Positions 25,757 to 33,596 of a stretch of DNA of 64,000 bases are shown here, one piece after another. The translations under genes were made by a program, and so were the position numbers. The notes under the pieces were generated by a model, which searched no databases, was not told the DNA's origin, and was given only the letters and a program-made list of their open reading frames with translations. This stretch comes from Hominenteromicrobium mulieris (GTDB lineage: Bacteria; Bacillota; Clostridia; Oscillospirales; Acutalibacteraceae). How positions within the stretch are numbered: position 1 is the first letter of the stretch; every line of letters starts with the position of its first letter. The stretch covers positions 62,001 through 126,000 of the forward strand of contig JAJJOY010000007.1 of NCBI GenBank assembly GCA_021029595.1, written 5' to 3'.

Positions 25757-25942
25757 ATGCTTAAAAAATATTGGATAAAATGTCCGATTTGTAACGGAAA
25801 GACGAGAGTTCAAGTATTTCATAATACTGTATTAAAAGATTTTCCTCTTTTCTGCCCTAAATGCAAATTGACGCATATCATTGATGTAGAAAAATTAGAG
25901 ATTGTAATCAAAAATACAGAAAAACAAACTTTTATTATTTAG
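25757..25942 (+). CDS. Cysteine-rich KTR domain protein
   Basis: 61 residues with two CPxC pairs (KCPICNGKTR and FCPKCK), a small zinc-ribbon protein. The KTR family commonly sits beside resistance genes in Tn916-like and related elements. Function not established. AT-rich like its downstream neighbour, 16 bases away. Confidence 0.8.
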   Translation: MLKKYWIKCPICNGKTRVQVFHNTVLKDFPLFCPKCKLTHIIDVEKLEIVIKNTEKQTFII

Positions 25943-25958
25943 AAGAAAGGATATAAAA

Positions 25959-26942
25959 ATGAAACGTTTACCTAAATATACGCCTGCGGAAGTACGGAAT
26001 GATCCATACGGATTTACTTACAAAGAAATGTCGGAAGTTATTGGCGAGAATGAAGCAAAAGCCTTATATGAAGAATTATATAAGCAATTACCACGCAAAA
26101 AAAATCTATCAATGTTGGTAAAAAATATTTGCAAAAGCAGTGATACTGAAAAGTATGTTTACGAACTGAAAGACAACAAATACATTGAAACGGTTTTTAT
26201 CAAGCGGCGAGATGGTGGAACTGTTTGCGTGAGCACACAAGTCGGTTGTCCTGTTGGTTGTATTTTTTGTGAGTCCGGGCGAAATGGCTTTGTTCGTAAT
26301 CTAACATCGTCAGAAATCGTACAACAGATTATATTGTTGCGTCGAAAAGTAAACCGTATCGTTTTTATGGGTATGGGAGAGCCTTTATTCAATTATGACA
26401 ACTTGATAAAAGCAATCCATATTCTCCGAGATAGATATGGGCTCAACTTTCCAACCGACGGCATTACCATATCAACAGTTGGTCCGGTCGATCAATTAAA
26501 AAAATTGCGCGAGGAACATCTTAAAATTCAGTTGACAATATCTTTACACGCAGCAACACAATCTGCAAGAAATCGTATTATTCCTCACATGCGCATATAT
26601 GCTATTGAAGATGTTGTTAAGCAAGCCTTATCCTATTCTGAAAGGCATAATCGCAAAATTGTCTTTGCGTATTTGCTTTTACCGGGTATAAATGACCGGC
26701 CCTCAGATGTAAGACAACTTGCAAAATGGTTTCGGGGCAAAAAAGTTATGATTAACGTGTTACAATACAACCCAACAAGCAATTCAAGAATTAAAGCACC
26801 ACAGAAACGGGAAATAGTTGCATTCAAACATCAATTAGAGCAAGCAGGACTTGAAGTTACTATGAGAGTTTCTCATGGCAGAGAGATTAACGCGGCTTGT
26901 GGACAGTTAGCTAACACATATAATAAATTCAAAAAAAAATGA
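25959..26942 (+). CDS. RlmN/Cfr-like radical SAM 23S rRNA methyltransferase
   Basis: 327 residues. Cluster motif CPVGCIFC gives C97, C101 and C104, and the two catalytic cysteines of the family align as C90 (TVCVSTQVGC) and C314 (AACGQL). GMGEPL and SLHAA motifs are also present. RlmN and Cfr methylate A2503 of 23S rRNA (C2 or C8); Cfr gives resistance to phenicols, lincosamides, oxazolidinones, pleuromutilins and streptogramin A. This is clearly not the housekeeping RlmN by context: AT-rich, on an ICE, behind a macrolide-type leader. Its short N-terminus and CESG after the cluster (usually CATG/CSTA) are unusual. Whether it is C2- or C8-specific cannot be told. Confidence 0.82.
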   Translation: MKRLPKYTPAEVRNDPYGFTYKEMSEVIGENEAKALYEELYKQLPRKKNLSMLVKNICKSSDTEKYVYELKDNKYIETVFIKRRDGGTVCVSTQVGCPVGCIFCESGRNGFVRNLTSSEIVQQIILLRRKVNRIVFMGMGEPLFNYDNLIKAIHILRDRYGLNFPTDGITISTVGPVDQLKKLREEHLKIQLTISLHAATQSARNRIIPHMRIYAIEDVVKQALSYSERHNRKIVFAYLLLPGINDRPSDVRQLAKWFRGKKVMINVLQYNPTSNSRIKAPQKREIVAFKHQLEQAGLEVTMRVSHGREINAACGQLANTYNKFKKK

Positions 26943-26969
26943 TTAAAAGTGCCAGACGCATAGACGCAG

Positions 26970-27017
26970 AGCCGATAACGCATTAGGTCAAAAAACCTAT
27001 GTGTTATCGGCTTTTTT
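26970..27017 (+). terminator. Terminator of the Cfr-like cassette
   Basis: AGCCGATAAC / GTTATCGGCT long stem followed by TTTTT. The 26943-27415 gap also holds two further hairpins (27096-27137 and 27252-27294) and no gene that I can support. Confidence 0.85.
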
Positions 27018-27095
27018 ATTTAATATTGCGCAAAAGCCGCTGTTCCCTATTATAGAATGGATTGCGGGTAGTGTATTAAAGTCGCCCTTTTTTAA

Positions 27096-27137
27096 GGATA
27101 CGGCGGTATCGGGGAGGTATCGCCGTGTCCATTTTTA
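27096..27137 (+). terminator. Hairpin with T-rich tail
   Basis: GGATACGGCG / CGCCGTGTCC stem followed by ATTTTTATTT. Confidence 0.65.
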
Positions 27138-27251
27138 TTTACTGTAACCCGCCTAATGCTTTGCGGTCAAAAAAAGCTATGCTCCGCAAGCGGGATATTC
27201 CGGCTATGAATGTGAACTGTCAATACATTTAGCTACTGCTTACATTTCCTT

Positions 27252-27294
27252 TGCGCCCGTCCGCGTCTTGCGGACGGGCGCATTTTGCTTTTTT
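27252..27294 (+). terminator. Terminator-like hairpin upstream of the sigma-factor gene
   Basis: Perfect 12-bp stem TGCGCCCGTCCG / CGGACGGGCGCA, 7-base loop, followed by TTTTGCTTTTTT. Confidence 0.75.
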
Positions 27295-27415
27295 CAACTT
27301 TTTTCTGAAAAGCGCACTCAAGAGCCATCTCCCGAACGGGTACGGAGCGAAAGGGGCAGAGAGGACAAGCCCTTAACTCCCGTCCTCTACTCCACGCGGG
27401 AAGGAGGTGAACTCT

Positions 27416-27853
27416 ATGGAGCTATCTTCTTCCGACAAGGAAAGAATACAACATCAGTACGACGCATTAGCAAAGAAAACTTTGGTCGGCGAAGCGAAAA
27501 GCCACCGCCGCACTCTTGCGAAACGCGCAGCACGCGAAGTTACTTTTTCGGATTTGAGCGAAAGCGAACTCGCGCAGCTTTTCACAACGGACGAATACAA
27601 AAGCGATTATTTCCGTTTTCAAGTGTCCGGCTTTGATGTACTCGTCAAAAATGAACTGCTTGCCGAAGCCCTTAACGCTTTGCCCGAAAGGAAACGCGAC
27701 ATTATCCTTTTGTCCTACTTCTTGGACATGAGCGACGCGGAAATTGCTGAACTGCTGAATGTTGTACGCACGACGGTTTTCCGGCACAGGAAATCCGCGC
27801 TTGCGAAAATCAAACAGTATTTGGAGGGAAAAGCAGATGATGAATACCGTTAG
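27416..27853 (+). CDS. Sigma-70 family RNA polymerase sigma factor-like regulator
   Basis: 145 residues. Start ATG 27416 with AAGGAGG 8 bases upstream. The C-terminal half has a region-4-like HTH (EALNALPERKRDIILLSYFLDMSDAEIAELLNVVRTTVFRHRKSALAKI). Tn916-like ICEs carry equivalent small sigma-like proteins that activate excision and transfer genes. Overlaps the next gene by 17 bases. Confidence 0.88.
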   Translation: MELSSSDKERIQHQYDALAKKTLVGEAKSHRRTLAKRAAREVTFSDLSESELAQLFTTDEYKSDYFRFQVSGFDVLVKNELLAEALNALPERKRDIILLSYFLDMSDAEIAELLNVVRTTVFRHRKSALAKIKQYLEGKADDEYR

Positions 27854-28079
27854 GAAATCTGAAAATCTGTTGCCGTTCCCTGTCATTTCCGCAGCGGCAA
27901 ACGGCGACACAACCGCCATGTGCGCGATCTTGAAGCATTACGAGGGTTACATAGCGAAACTTTGTACCCGCACGCTGAAAGACGACGCGGGCAATACCTA
28001 TTCCTATGTGGACGAGGAAATGCGTAACAGGCTGCAAGTGCGCCTTATTACCCGCACCCTTGCTTTTCATGTAGGATAA
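27837..28079 (+). CDS. Helix-turn-helix ICE regulator (HTH_16-like)
   Basis: 80 residues (LLPFPVISAAANGDTTAMCAILKHYEGYIAKLC...RLITRTLAFHVG), matching the short HTH proteins paired with the sigma-like gene in Tn916/Tn1549 elements. ATG 27837 with GGAGGG upstream. Likely co-regulator of excision. Confidence 0.85.
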   Translation: MMNTVRKSENLLPFPVISAAANGDTTAMCAILKHYEGYIAKLCTRTLKDDAGNTYSYVDEEMRNRLQVRLITRTLAFHVG

Positions 28080-28084
28080 TCTTT

Positions 28085-28518
28085 TAGCCCATGCGGGGAG
28101 CGTGTCCCCTTTCCACGCTTCCCGTTATGGGCTATTTGTCGTTCCGTAACAGCACATCGGAAACGGTGTACTGTTACAGGCCGACAAAGCCTATTGTTCC
28201 TTGACAAAGAAAGCGGCCTTTGGTGCGCAGCATAACAGGCAACGGGTACATTCCGTCTGTACCGAGCCGGGCGGCGGGTACGCCATGACCGCTTTTCCCC
28301 GTTGGGGAAAAGTCGAGCGAGAACTACCGCGCCGTAAAACAAGTTTAGCAGCTTGTGGGCGACGACATACAAGGCGGCACAATGATACTCCCGCGTTGAA
28401 CACCCTCAAAGTATTGCGCGGCGCACCCATAAGCATGGGCCGGGGTGAAACTCCCGTGAGGTTGCAGCTAACAACCGCCCGTTTTGCCTTTTGACGAATA
28501 TAGTTTATCCATACAGGA
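28085..28518 (+). other. Non-coding, strongly structured ICE region
   Basis: Begins with a long hairpin (28085-28134: TAGCCCAT and GGGGAGCGTG arms). Further stems follow, such as CTTTTCCCC/GGGGAAAAG (28292-28312) and ACAAG/CTTGT (28340-28357), plus a GC-rich 3' end. An open frame at 28201-28494 has no RBS and unlikely composition (Arg/Thr-rich), so I do not call it a gene, although I recall similar hypothetical proteins being annotated. Could be a structured RNA or long 5' leader for the TnpW gene. Confidence 0.45.
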
Positions 28519-28534
28519 AAAGGAGGTTTTTCTA

Positions 28535-28708
28535 ATGGATAAAAAACAGACAATTACAACCGAACGCAAAATAGGGAAAATCACCTATCTTGTTCAAGCG
28601 TTGCCGAGTGAAAAGGCAACCGATACAATCCATAAAAAGATTGAAAAACTCATTGTAAAGGATTTGCAGAAAAAGCCCGGAAATCCGGGATTTTTAGCGT
28701 CCGAGTAG
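28535..28708 (+). CDS. TnpW-like transposon protein
   Basis: 57 residues (DKKQTITTERKIGKITYLVQALPSEKATDTIHKKIEKLI...). AAAGGAGG is 8 bases before the ATG. Matches the small TnpW family encoded next to serine recombinases of Tn4451-like and CTn elements. A role as recombination directionality factor is possible but unproven. Confidence 0.75.
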   Translation: MDKKQTITTERKIGKITYLVQALPSEKATDTIHKKIEKLIVKDLQKKPGNPGFLASE

Positions 28709-28727
28709 TGCATTAGGCGGCGGGATA

Positions 28728-28753
28728 TGGTATAATGATAGCAACACATTATA
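28728..28753 (+). promoter_or_regulatory. Recombinase promoter with overlapping palindrome
   Basis: Extended -10 TGG-TATAAT (28728-28736) inside the inverted repeat TATAATG-N9-CATTATA (28731-28753). Such an arrangement would allow repression of the recombinase gene. Confidence 0.5.
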
Positions 28754-28785
28754 CCTGTTTATTCGGCTGTCGGAAAGGAGGACTA

Positions 28786-30459
28786 ATGTTACAGTCGAAT
28801 AAAATCACCGCCCTTTACTGCCGTTTAAGTCAAGAGGATATGCAAGCCGGAGAAAGCGGAAGCATACAGCACCAAAAAATGATACTTCAACGCTATGCGG
28901 ACGAACACCATTTTTTGAACACAAAGTTTTTTGTGGACGACGGATTTTCCGGCGTGAGTTTTGAGCGCGAGGGGCTGCAAGCGATGTTGCAGGAAGTGGA
29001 AGCCGGACGAGTGGCGACGGTCATTACCAAAGACCTTTCCCGTCTTGGCAGAAACTATCTGAAAACGGGCGAACTCATAGAGATTGTATTTCCCGAAAAC
29101 GGAGTACGCTATATCGCGATCAACGACGGAGTTGACACAGCGCGGGAGGATAACGAGTTTACCCCCTTGCGGAACTGGTTTAACGAGTTTTACGCCCGCG
29201 ACACAAGCAAGAAAATCCGCGCAGTTAAACAGGCACAGGCGCAAAAAGGCGAGCGCGTCAACGGGGAATATCCATACGGCTATATCCCAGACCCGAACAA
29301 CCGCCACCACCTTATACCCGACCCGGAAACCGCGCCGATTGTCAAACAGGTTTTCGCTATGTTTGTTAGCGGCGTGCGTATGTGCGAAATCCAAAAATGG
29401 CTTGCGGAAAACAAAGTCTTGACGATTGGAGCGTTGCGCTATCAGCGCACAGGACAGGCGCGGTATCAGCGGGCAATGATCGCCCCCTATACTTGGCCGG
29501 ACAAAACGCTCTATGACATATTAGCAAGGCAGGAATATTTAGGGCATACCATAACCGCGAAAACTCACAAGGTATCCTACAAGTCGAAAAAGACCCGGAA
29601 GAACGAAGAAGAACAACGCTATTTCTTCCCAAACACCCATGAGCCGCTTGTTGACGAGGAAACCTTTGAACTTGCGCAAAAGCGGATTGCTACCCGCCAC
29701 CGCCCGACAAAAGCAGCGGAGATTGATATTTTTTCCGGCTTGCTGTTTTGCGCTGGTTGCGGACATAAGATGTATTACCAACAGGGCGTAAATATCGAGC
29801 CGCGCAGGTTTTCCTATTCTTGCGGCGCATGGCGCAACAGGGCAAGGACAGGCAGCGAGTGTACCTCTCATTATATCCGCAAAAACGTACTTCTTGATTT
29901 AGTGCTGGAAGATATGCGGCGGGTTTTGCAGTATGTTAAGGAACACGAACAGGACTTTATCTGTAAAGCTACCGAGTACGGCGACATGGAAGCGAGAAAG
30001 GCATTAGCGCAGCAGCAAAAGGAACTTTCCAAAGCACAGGCGCGTATGACCGAACTTGACACGCTTTTCCGCAAGCTGTACGAGGACAACGCATTAGGCA
30101 GACTGACAGATGAACGGTTTGTGTTTCTAACTTCCGGCTACGAGGACGAAAAGAAATCCCTTGCCGCAAGGATAGACGAGTTACAACAGCAGATCGCAAC
30201 CGTTACCGAGCGAAAAAGGGATATATCAAGGTTTATTCAGATTGTCGGGAAATACAGCGACATACAGGAATTGACCTATGAAAACGTCCATGAGTTTATC
30301 GACCGTATTTTGATACATGAATTAGACCGGGAAACCAACACCCGGAAAATCGAAATCCATTACAGCTTTGTCGGACAGGTTGATACCGAGCAGGAGCCGA
30401 CGCAAGTTGTCAACCATGACCGCCGCAACATGGTAGATGTAAAAAGTATCGCTATCTAA
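28786..30459 (+). CDS. Large serine recombinase (TnpX/TndX type), ICE integrase
   Basis: 557 residues. Start ATG 28786 after AAAGGAGG. Resolvase domain 1-150 with catalytic Ser15 in YCRLSQED, and DLSRLGRN for the conserved arginines. Recombinase domain follows (KKIRAVKQAQAQKGERV, PYGYIPDP), then the zinc-ribbon (FCAGCGHKMYYQQ...C...C) and a coiled coil. Catalyses excision and integration without DDE chemistry. The stop codon lies inside the right inverted end (30447-30464), as usual for TndX-like genes. Intact, unlike the resident copy split by the ICE. Confidence 0.95.
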   Translation: MLQSNKITALYCRLSQEDMQAGESGSIQHQKMILQRYADEHHFLNTKFFVDDGFSGVSFEREGLQAMLQEVEAGRVATVITKDLSRLGRNYLKTGELIEIVFPENGVRYIAINDGVDTAREDNEFTPLRNWFNEFYARDTSKKIRAVKQAQAQKGERVNGEYPYGYIPDPNNRHHLIPDPETAPIVKQVFAMFVSGVRMCEIQKWLAENKVLTIGALRYQRTGQARYQRAMIAPYTWPDKTLYDILARQEYLGHTITAKTHKVSYKSKKTRKNEEEQRYFFPNTHEPLVDEETFELAQKRIATRHRPTKAAEIDIFSGLLFCAGCGHKMYYQQGVNIEPRRFSYSCGAWRNRARTGSECTSHYIRKNVLLDLVLEDMRRVLQYVKEHEQDFICKATEYGDMEARKALAQQQKELSKAQARMTELDTLFRKLYEDNALGRLTDERFVFLTSGYEDEKKSLAARIDELQQQIATVTERKRDISRFIQIVGKYSDIQELTYENVHEFIDRILIHELDRETNTRKIEIHYSFVGQVDTEQEPTQVVNHDRRNMVDVKSIAI

Positions 30460-30464
30460 CCTCA
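30447..30464 (-). repeat. ICE right inverted end
   Basis: Minus strand TGAGGT-TA-GATAGCGATA, two bases inside the AAAT core at 30467-30470. Pairs with 3899-3916. Confidence 0.8.
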
Positions 30465-30470
30465 GCAAAT

Positions 30471-30575
30471 GTTGTTCCGCTGATACCGTCATCAACAAAG
30501 AATTGCGGATGTAAATATCCGTTTTTCTTTGCATAAGTCATAAGAATTTCCTTTTGAGACGAGATTTGCCAAGGT
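30471..30575 (-). pseudogene. N-terminal-side remnant of the resident serine recombinase
   Basis: Reads ISSQKEILMTYAKKNGYL, HPQFFVDDGISGTTF and then meets the ICE core. Its continuation, FNRPGFQEM, is at 3880-3892 on the same strand. The expected start with the catalytic serine (LYxRLSxDD) is missing, so the gene had already lost its 5' end or lost it later. Confidence 0.85.
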
Positions 30576-30605
30576 ATGTTTTTGTAAAGGAGTGTGCAAT
30601 TCGCA

Positions 30606-30634
30606 TTGACAAGCAGCAAAAAGAACGCTATAAT
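30606..30634 (+). promoter_or_regulatory. Consensus promoter of the TetR gene
   Basis: TTGACA (30606-30611), 17-base spacer, TATAAT (30629-30634). Confidence 0.88.
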
Positions 30635-30662
30635 AATGTCGTTATCGATAATGACGTTATTA
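30631..30662 (+). promoter_or_regulatory. Operator-like palindrome over the TetR promoter
   Basis: A 32-base near-palindrome (TAATAATGTCGTTATC and its near complement, 28 of 32 positions symmetric) overlapping and following the -10. Expected autoregulatory site. Confidence 0.7.
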
Positions 30663-30685
30663 TTTAGGCGCAGAGGAGTGAAGAC

Positions 30686-31294
30686 ATGGCCAATAGGGAT
30701 CATTCCCTGGATGATGGGATTATTCAGGCTGCTTATTCGGAATTTCTTGCTTACGGCTTTCAGAAAGCCTCTCTGCACAAGATCGCCGAAAAAGCCGGTG
30801 TTACTACGGGGGCAATCTACACAAGATACAAGAATAAAGACGCGTTGTTTGCCAGTCTGCTTCAGGATTTTTTTGAGGCGATGCAGGTTCTCTTTGCTCC
30901 CGTCGCGGAAGAATACGAAAATGCAAAGCACAGTGCGCAGCCAGAGGATATCCTCCGCGCCATAAACGCCGAAGAACAGGTATATTTTCAACTGCTGACC
31001 GAGCACTGCAATGACTGCACTTTATTTTTCTGCCGCAGTGATGGCAGCTCCATGGAAACCGTGCTGCATGAACTGATGAACCGTAAAGCGGAACAAACGG
31101 TAGAGTTCTTTTCACATATCTATGGAAAAGCGCCAAATGCCGATGCGATCCGTCTTTTGATGGGCTCACAGTTCTGGTACTTCCGCCAGCTGCTGGATCA
31201 GCATATGGAGGAAGGCAGAATGCTTACCTGCTTACAGGCAGTCCTTGATTTCACCAACGCCGGTTGGCGGCAGCTATGCGATACCTTGCAATAA
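30686..31294 (+). CDS. TetR/AcrR family regulator (ECF/ABC operon)
   Basis: 202 residues. N-terminal HTH at about 10-55 (IIQAAYSEFLAYGFQKASLHKIAEKAGVTTGAIYTRYKNKDALF). The C-terminal ligand domain contains a cysteine pair (HCNDCTLFFC) and aromatic residues. Directly upstream of the transporter operon and in the same direction, separated by a hairpin (31307-31327). Likely represses its own gene and perhaps the operon; ligand unknown. Confidence 0.9.
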   Translation: MANRDHSLDDGIIQAAYSEFLAYGFQKASLHKIAEKAGVTTGAIYTRYKNKDALFASLLQDFFEAMQVLFAPVAEEYENAKHSAQPEDILRAINAEEQVYFQLLTEHCNDCTLFFCRSDGSSMETVLHELMNRKAEQTVEFFSHIYGKAPNADAIRLLMGSQFWYFRQLLDQHMEEGRMLTCLQAVLDFTNAGWRQLCDTLQ

Positions 31295-31306
31295 ATCCGA
31301 AAAGTT

Positions 31307-31331
31307 GATTCGGACGGTCCATCCGTCCGTT
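31307..31331 (+). terminator. Hairpin behind tetR
   Basis: GGACGG-TCCAT-CCGTCC with TTTCTT following; partial termination between tetR and the transporter operon. Confidence 0.5.
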
Positions 31332-31344
31332 TCTTACGACTGTT

Positions 31345-31362
31345 GGTTAGAAATAGCTAACT
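31345..31362 (+). promoter_or_regulatory. GTTAG-N6-CTAAC operator, transporter operon
   Basis: GGTTAG-AAATAG-CTAACT, 20 bases before the operon's first start codon. The same spaced palindrome occurs twice upstream of the convergent enzyme operon (48868-48883 and 48902-48919). Confidence 0.7.
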
Positions 31363-31381
31363 AATGAGAAAAGAGTTTGCG

Positions 31382-33544
31382 ATGATAGATTTTGAATTTG
31401 AATTCCAATATACGGAGGCAAAGCTGCCCATCCTCCGACAGGTCGGCGGCGGCATCCCGGCGGGACGCTGCGTGGTGCTCTGCGGAGGCAGCGGATGCGG
31501 AAAATCTACGCTGCTGCGGTGCATCAACGGACTAATCCCACAATTTTACGAGGGAGAGCTGAAGGGCTTTTGCCGCCTGAACGGGCAGGACACCGCCGGG
31601 CTGCGTATCGGCGAGATCGGCGAGCTGGCAGCATCGGTATTTCAGGATCCGCGGAGTCAGTTTTTTACCGTGAACAGTTCCAATGAAGTGGCCTTCGGCC
31701 TTGAAAATCACGGTCTGCCGCAAGATAAAATCCGTCAGCGGGTGGAGGATGCCTTCCGGATCTTTCATCTGGAGCGGCTGAAGGATCGCAATGTCTACGA
31801 GTTGTCCAGCGGCGAGCGACAGCTCATCTCCATCTTGTCCGCGTGGGCAATGGACACAGATATTTTTCTGCTGGACGAGCCAACGGCCAACCTGGACTTT
31901 GCAGCCACGCAGCAGTTAAAAGAGATTCTGCTTGCCCTGAAAACGCAGGGCAAAACGCTGCTGCTCAGTGAGCACCGGCTCTACTATCTTGCCGACATTG
32001 CCGACGAATTTTGGGTTATGGCAGACGGCGAGATCAAAGGAAAATACACTGCCGCAGAGGCAAAGGCGTTCTCGGCGGAGCAGAGACAAACACTTTCTCT
32101 GCGCACGCTCGACCTTGCGGAGATCACCGTGCCGGAGAAAGAGCCGCTGCCGAAAACCGCGCCGACGGCGCTTGCCGTCTCAGATGTCCGCTATACATAC
32201 GGCAGGAAGGCCGGAGATACCCTCTCTGGTGTCAGCTTTTCCATCCGTGAGCATGAGATCATCGGTCTCGTGGGCGCAAACGGCTGTGGCAAAACGACCA
32301 TCGGCAAGCTGATTGCGGGGCTTTACGATCCCTCCGGCGGGCAGATATTCCTGTACGGCAAAGCGCGAAAGCCTAAGGGTCTGCAAAAGCAGGTGCTGTT
32401 CATCCTACAGGAAGCAGAGTTTCAGTTCTTCACCAACTCCGTCCTGCACGAACTGCAATACGGCCATGCGGTGACACCGGAGTTTGAAGCAAAAACGGAA
32501 GCGCTGCTGAAAAGTATGGATATGTGGGACTGCCGCGACCGGCATCCCTTTTCCCTCTCCGGCGGGCAGATGCAGCGTCTGGCGCTGATGATGGCGTATC
32601 TGTCCGACAAGCCGATCGTCATACTGGACGAGCCGACAGCAGGACAGGACGCGGAAAGTCTGGAGCGGTGCGCGGCGCTGATCCGGGAAATGCGGAAGGA
32701 AAAGACGGTTCTCATCATCACCCATGATCTGGAGCTGATTGCAGGTGCGTGTGACCGCTGCATCGGGCTGTCGGATGGACATGCAGAGGCAGAATTTCCC
32801 GTTCATTCGGAACGTGATTTGCAAGCGGTACGGCAATATATGGAGCGCTTCCATCCTTCCGATGCTCCTGCGAAAAAACAGCATAAAGAACGATTCCACC
32901 CGGCAACGAAGCTGCTTTACTGGCTGGCCCTGTTGGTCGTGATCTCCACGGCAAACAATCACCTTGTCTATGCCTGTTATGCGGCACTGATCTTGCTGAC
33001 CGCAACTGACGGATGGCTCGGAACGGCAATCGCGGGCGGCATAAGCTTTGGGGTGCTGTGGGCGGCTAACGCCATGCTGCCGGGCACGGTGTTTTCCTTT
33101 ATGCTGGTGCTGTTCCCGCGTATCATTGCCGTTGGCATTTCCATGCGGACGCTGATTGGGCGGAATGAAGCCAGCCGTACCCTGGCGGCGCTGCGTAATC
33201 TGCACCTGCCGGAACGGCTCATTATGATCGTAGCCGTGATCTTCCGCTTCTTCCCCGTTCTGTCGGGAGACATGAAGCTACTGCGGCAATCCATCCGCAC
33301 CCGTGGCGCATTTGTGACGCCGTGGCAAAAGCTGCGTGCGCTACCATCGTATCTGGAAATTCTGACCGTTCCCATGGCGCTGCGGGTCATCCGCATTGCC
33401 GAGACGCTGTCCGCCTCCGCCGAAACACGGGGCATCGACTTAACCCGCCGTAAAAGCAACTATCTGTCGCTTCGGTTTTCTGCGTGGGATGCTGTGTTCT
33501 GTGTCCTGCTGGCAGCATCGATCGCCGCCGGCCTTATCCTGTGA
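31382..33544 (+). CDS. ECF transporter, fused ATPase-ATPase-T component
   Basis: 720 residues. First ATPase has Walker A GGSGCGKST near 36, signature LSSGERQ and LLDEPTANLD. Second has GANGCGKTT near 300, LSGGQMQR and ILDEPTAGQD. From about 505 on, a polytopic T domain with the AEARG-like motif SASAETRGID near the end. Both EcfA subunits and EcfT are thus in one chain. An earlier ATG at 31364 abuts the operator and lacks an RBS; ATG 31382 follows AAAAGAG. Would power the S component encoded next. Confidence 0.88.
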   Translation: MIDFEFEFQYTEAKLPILRQVGGGIPAGRCVVLCGGSGCGKSTLLRCINGLIPQFYEGELKGFCRLNGQDTAGLRIGEIGELAASVFQDPRSQFFTVNSSNEVAFGLENHGLPQDKIRQRVEDAFRIFHLERLKDRNVYELSSGERQLISILSAWAMDTDIFLLDEPTANLDFAATQQLKEILLALKTQGKTLLLSEHRLYYLADIADEFWVMADGEIKGKYTAAEAKAFSAEQRQTLSLRTLDLAEITVPEKEPLPKTAPTALAVSDVRYTYGRKAGDTLSGVSFSIREHEIIGLVGANGCGKTTIGKLIAGLYDPSGGQIFLYGKARKPKGLQKQVLFILQEAEFQFFTNSVLHELQYGHAVTPEFEAKTEALLKSMDMWDCRDRHPFSLSGGQMQRLALMMAYLSDKPIVILDEPTAGQDAESLERCAALIREMRKEKTVLIITHDLELIAGACDRCIGLSDGHAEAEFPVHSERDLQAVRQYMERFHPSDAPAKKQHKERFHPATKLLYWLALLVVISTANNHLVYACYAALILLTATDGWLGTAIAGGISFGVLWAANAMLPGTVFSFMLVLFPRIIAVGISMRTLIGRNEASRTLAALRNLHLPERLIMIVAVIFRFFPVLSGDMKLLRQSIRTRGAFVTPWQKLRALPSYLEILTVPMALRVIRIAETLSASAETRGIDLTRRKSNYLSLRFSAWDAVFCVLLAASIAAGLIL

Positions 33545-33596
33545 TCGCCGTCTCTGCGACGTTCAAACATATTTCATTCAAAAAGGAGTCTTTACC

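Larger units (their letters stand above)
3893..30470 (+). mobile_element. Integrative conjugative element of the Tn1549/CTn group with serine recombinase
   Basis: A 26.6-kb element bounded by AAAT direct repeats (3893-3896 and 30467-30470) with 18-bp imperfect inverted ends just inside. Deleting it with one AAAT copy restores an open frame (GISGTTFNRPGFQEM) across a resident recombinase, which fixes the boundaries. It contains a full Firmicutes-type conjugation module (PcfB, coupling protein, Maff2, TrbL/VirB6, PrgI, VirB4, C40 hydrolase, TopB), mobilisation genes (MobC, relaxase), anti-restriction, regulators and a large serine recombinase at the right end. Gene order follows Tn1549-like and C. 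difficile CTn elements, but with a serine rather than a tyrosine recombinase. The frameshift in the C40 gene may impair transfer. Confidence 0.93.

Noticed and set aside
28201..28494. 97-codon open frame between the HTH regulator and TnpW
   Set aside because: No ribosome site and unusual Arg/Thr-rich composition; overlapping stems suggest a structured non-coding region instead.
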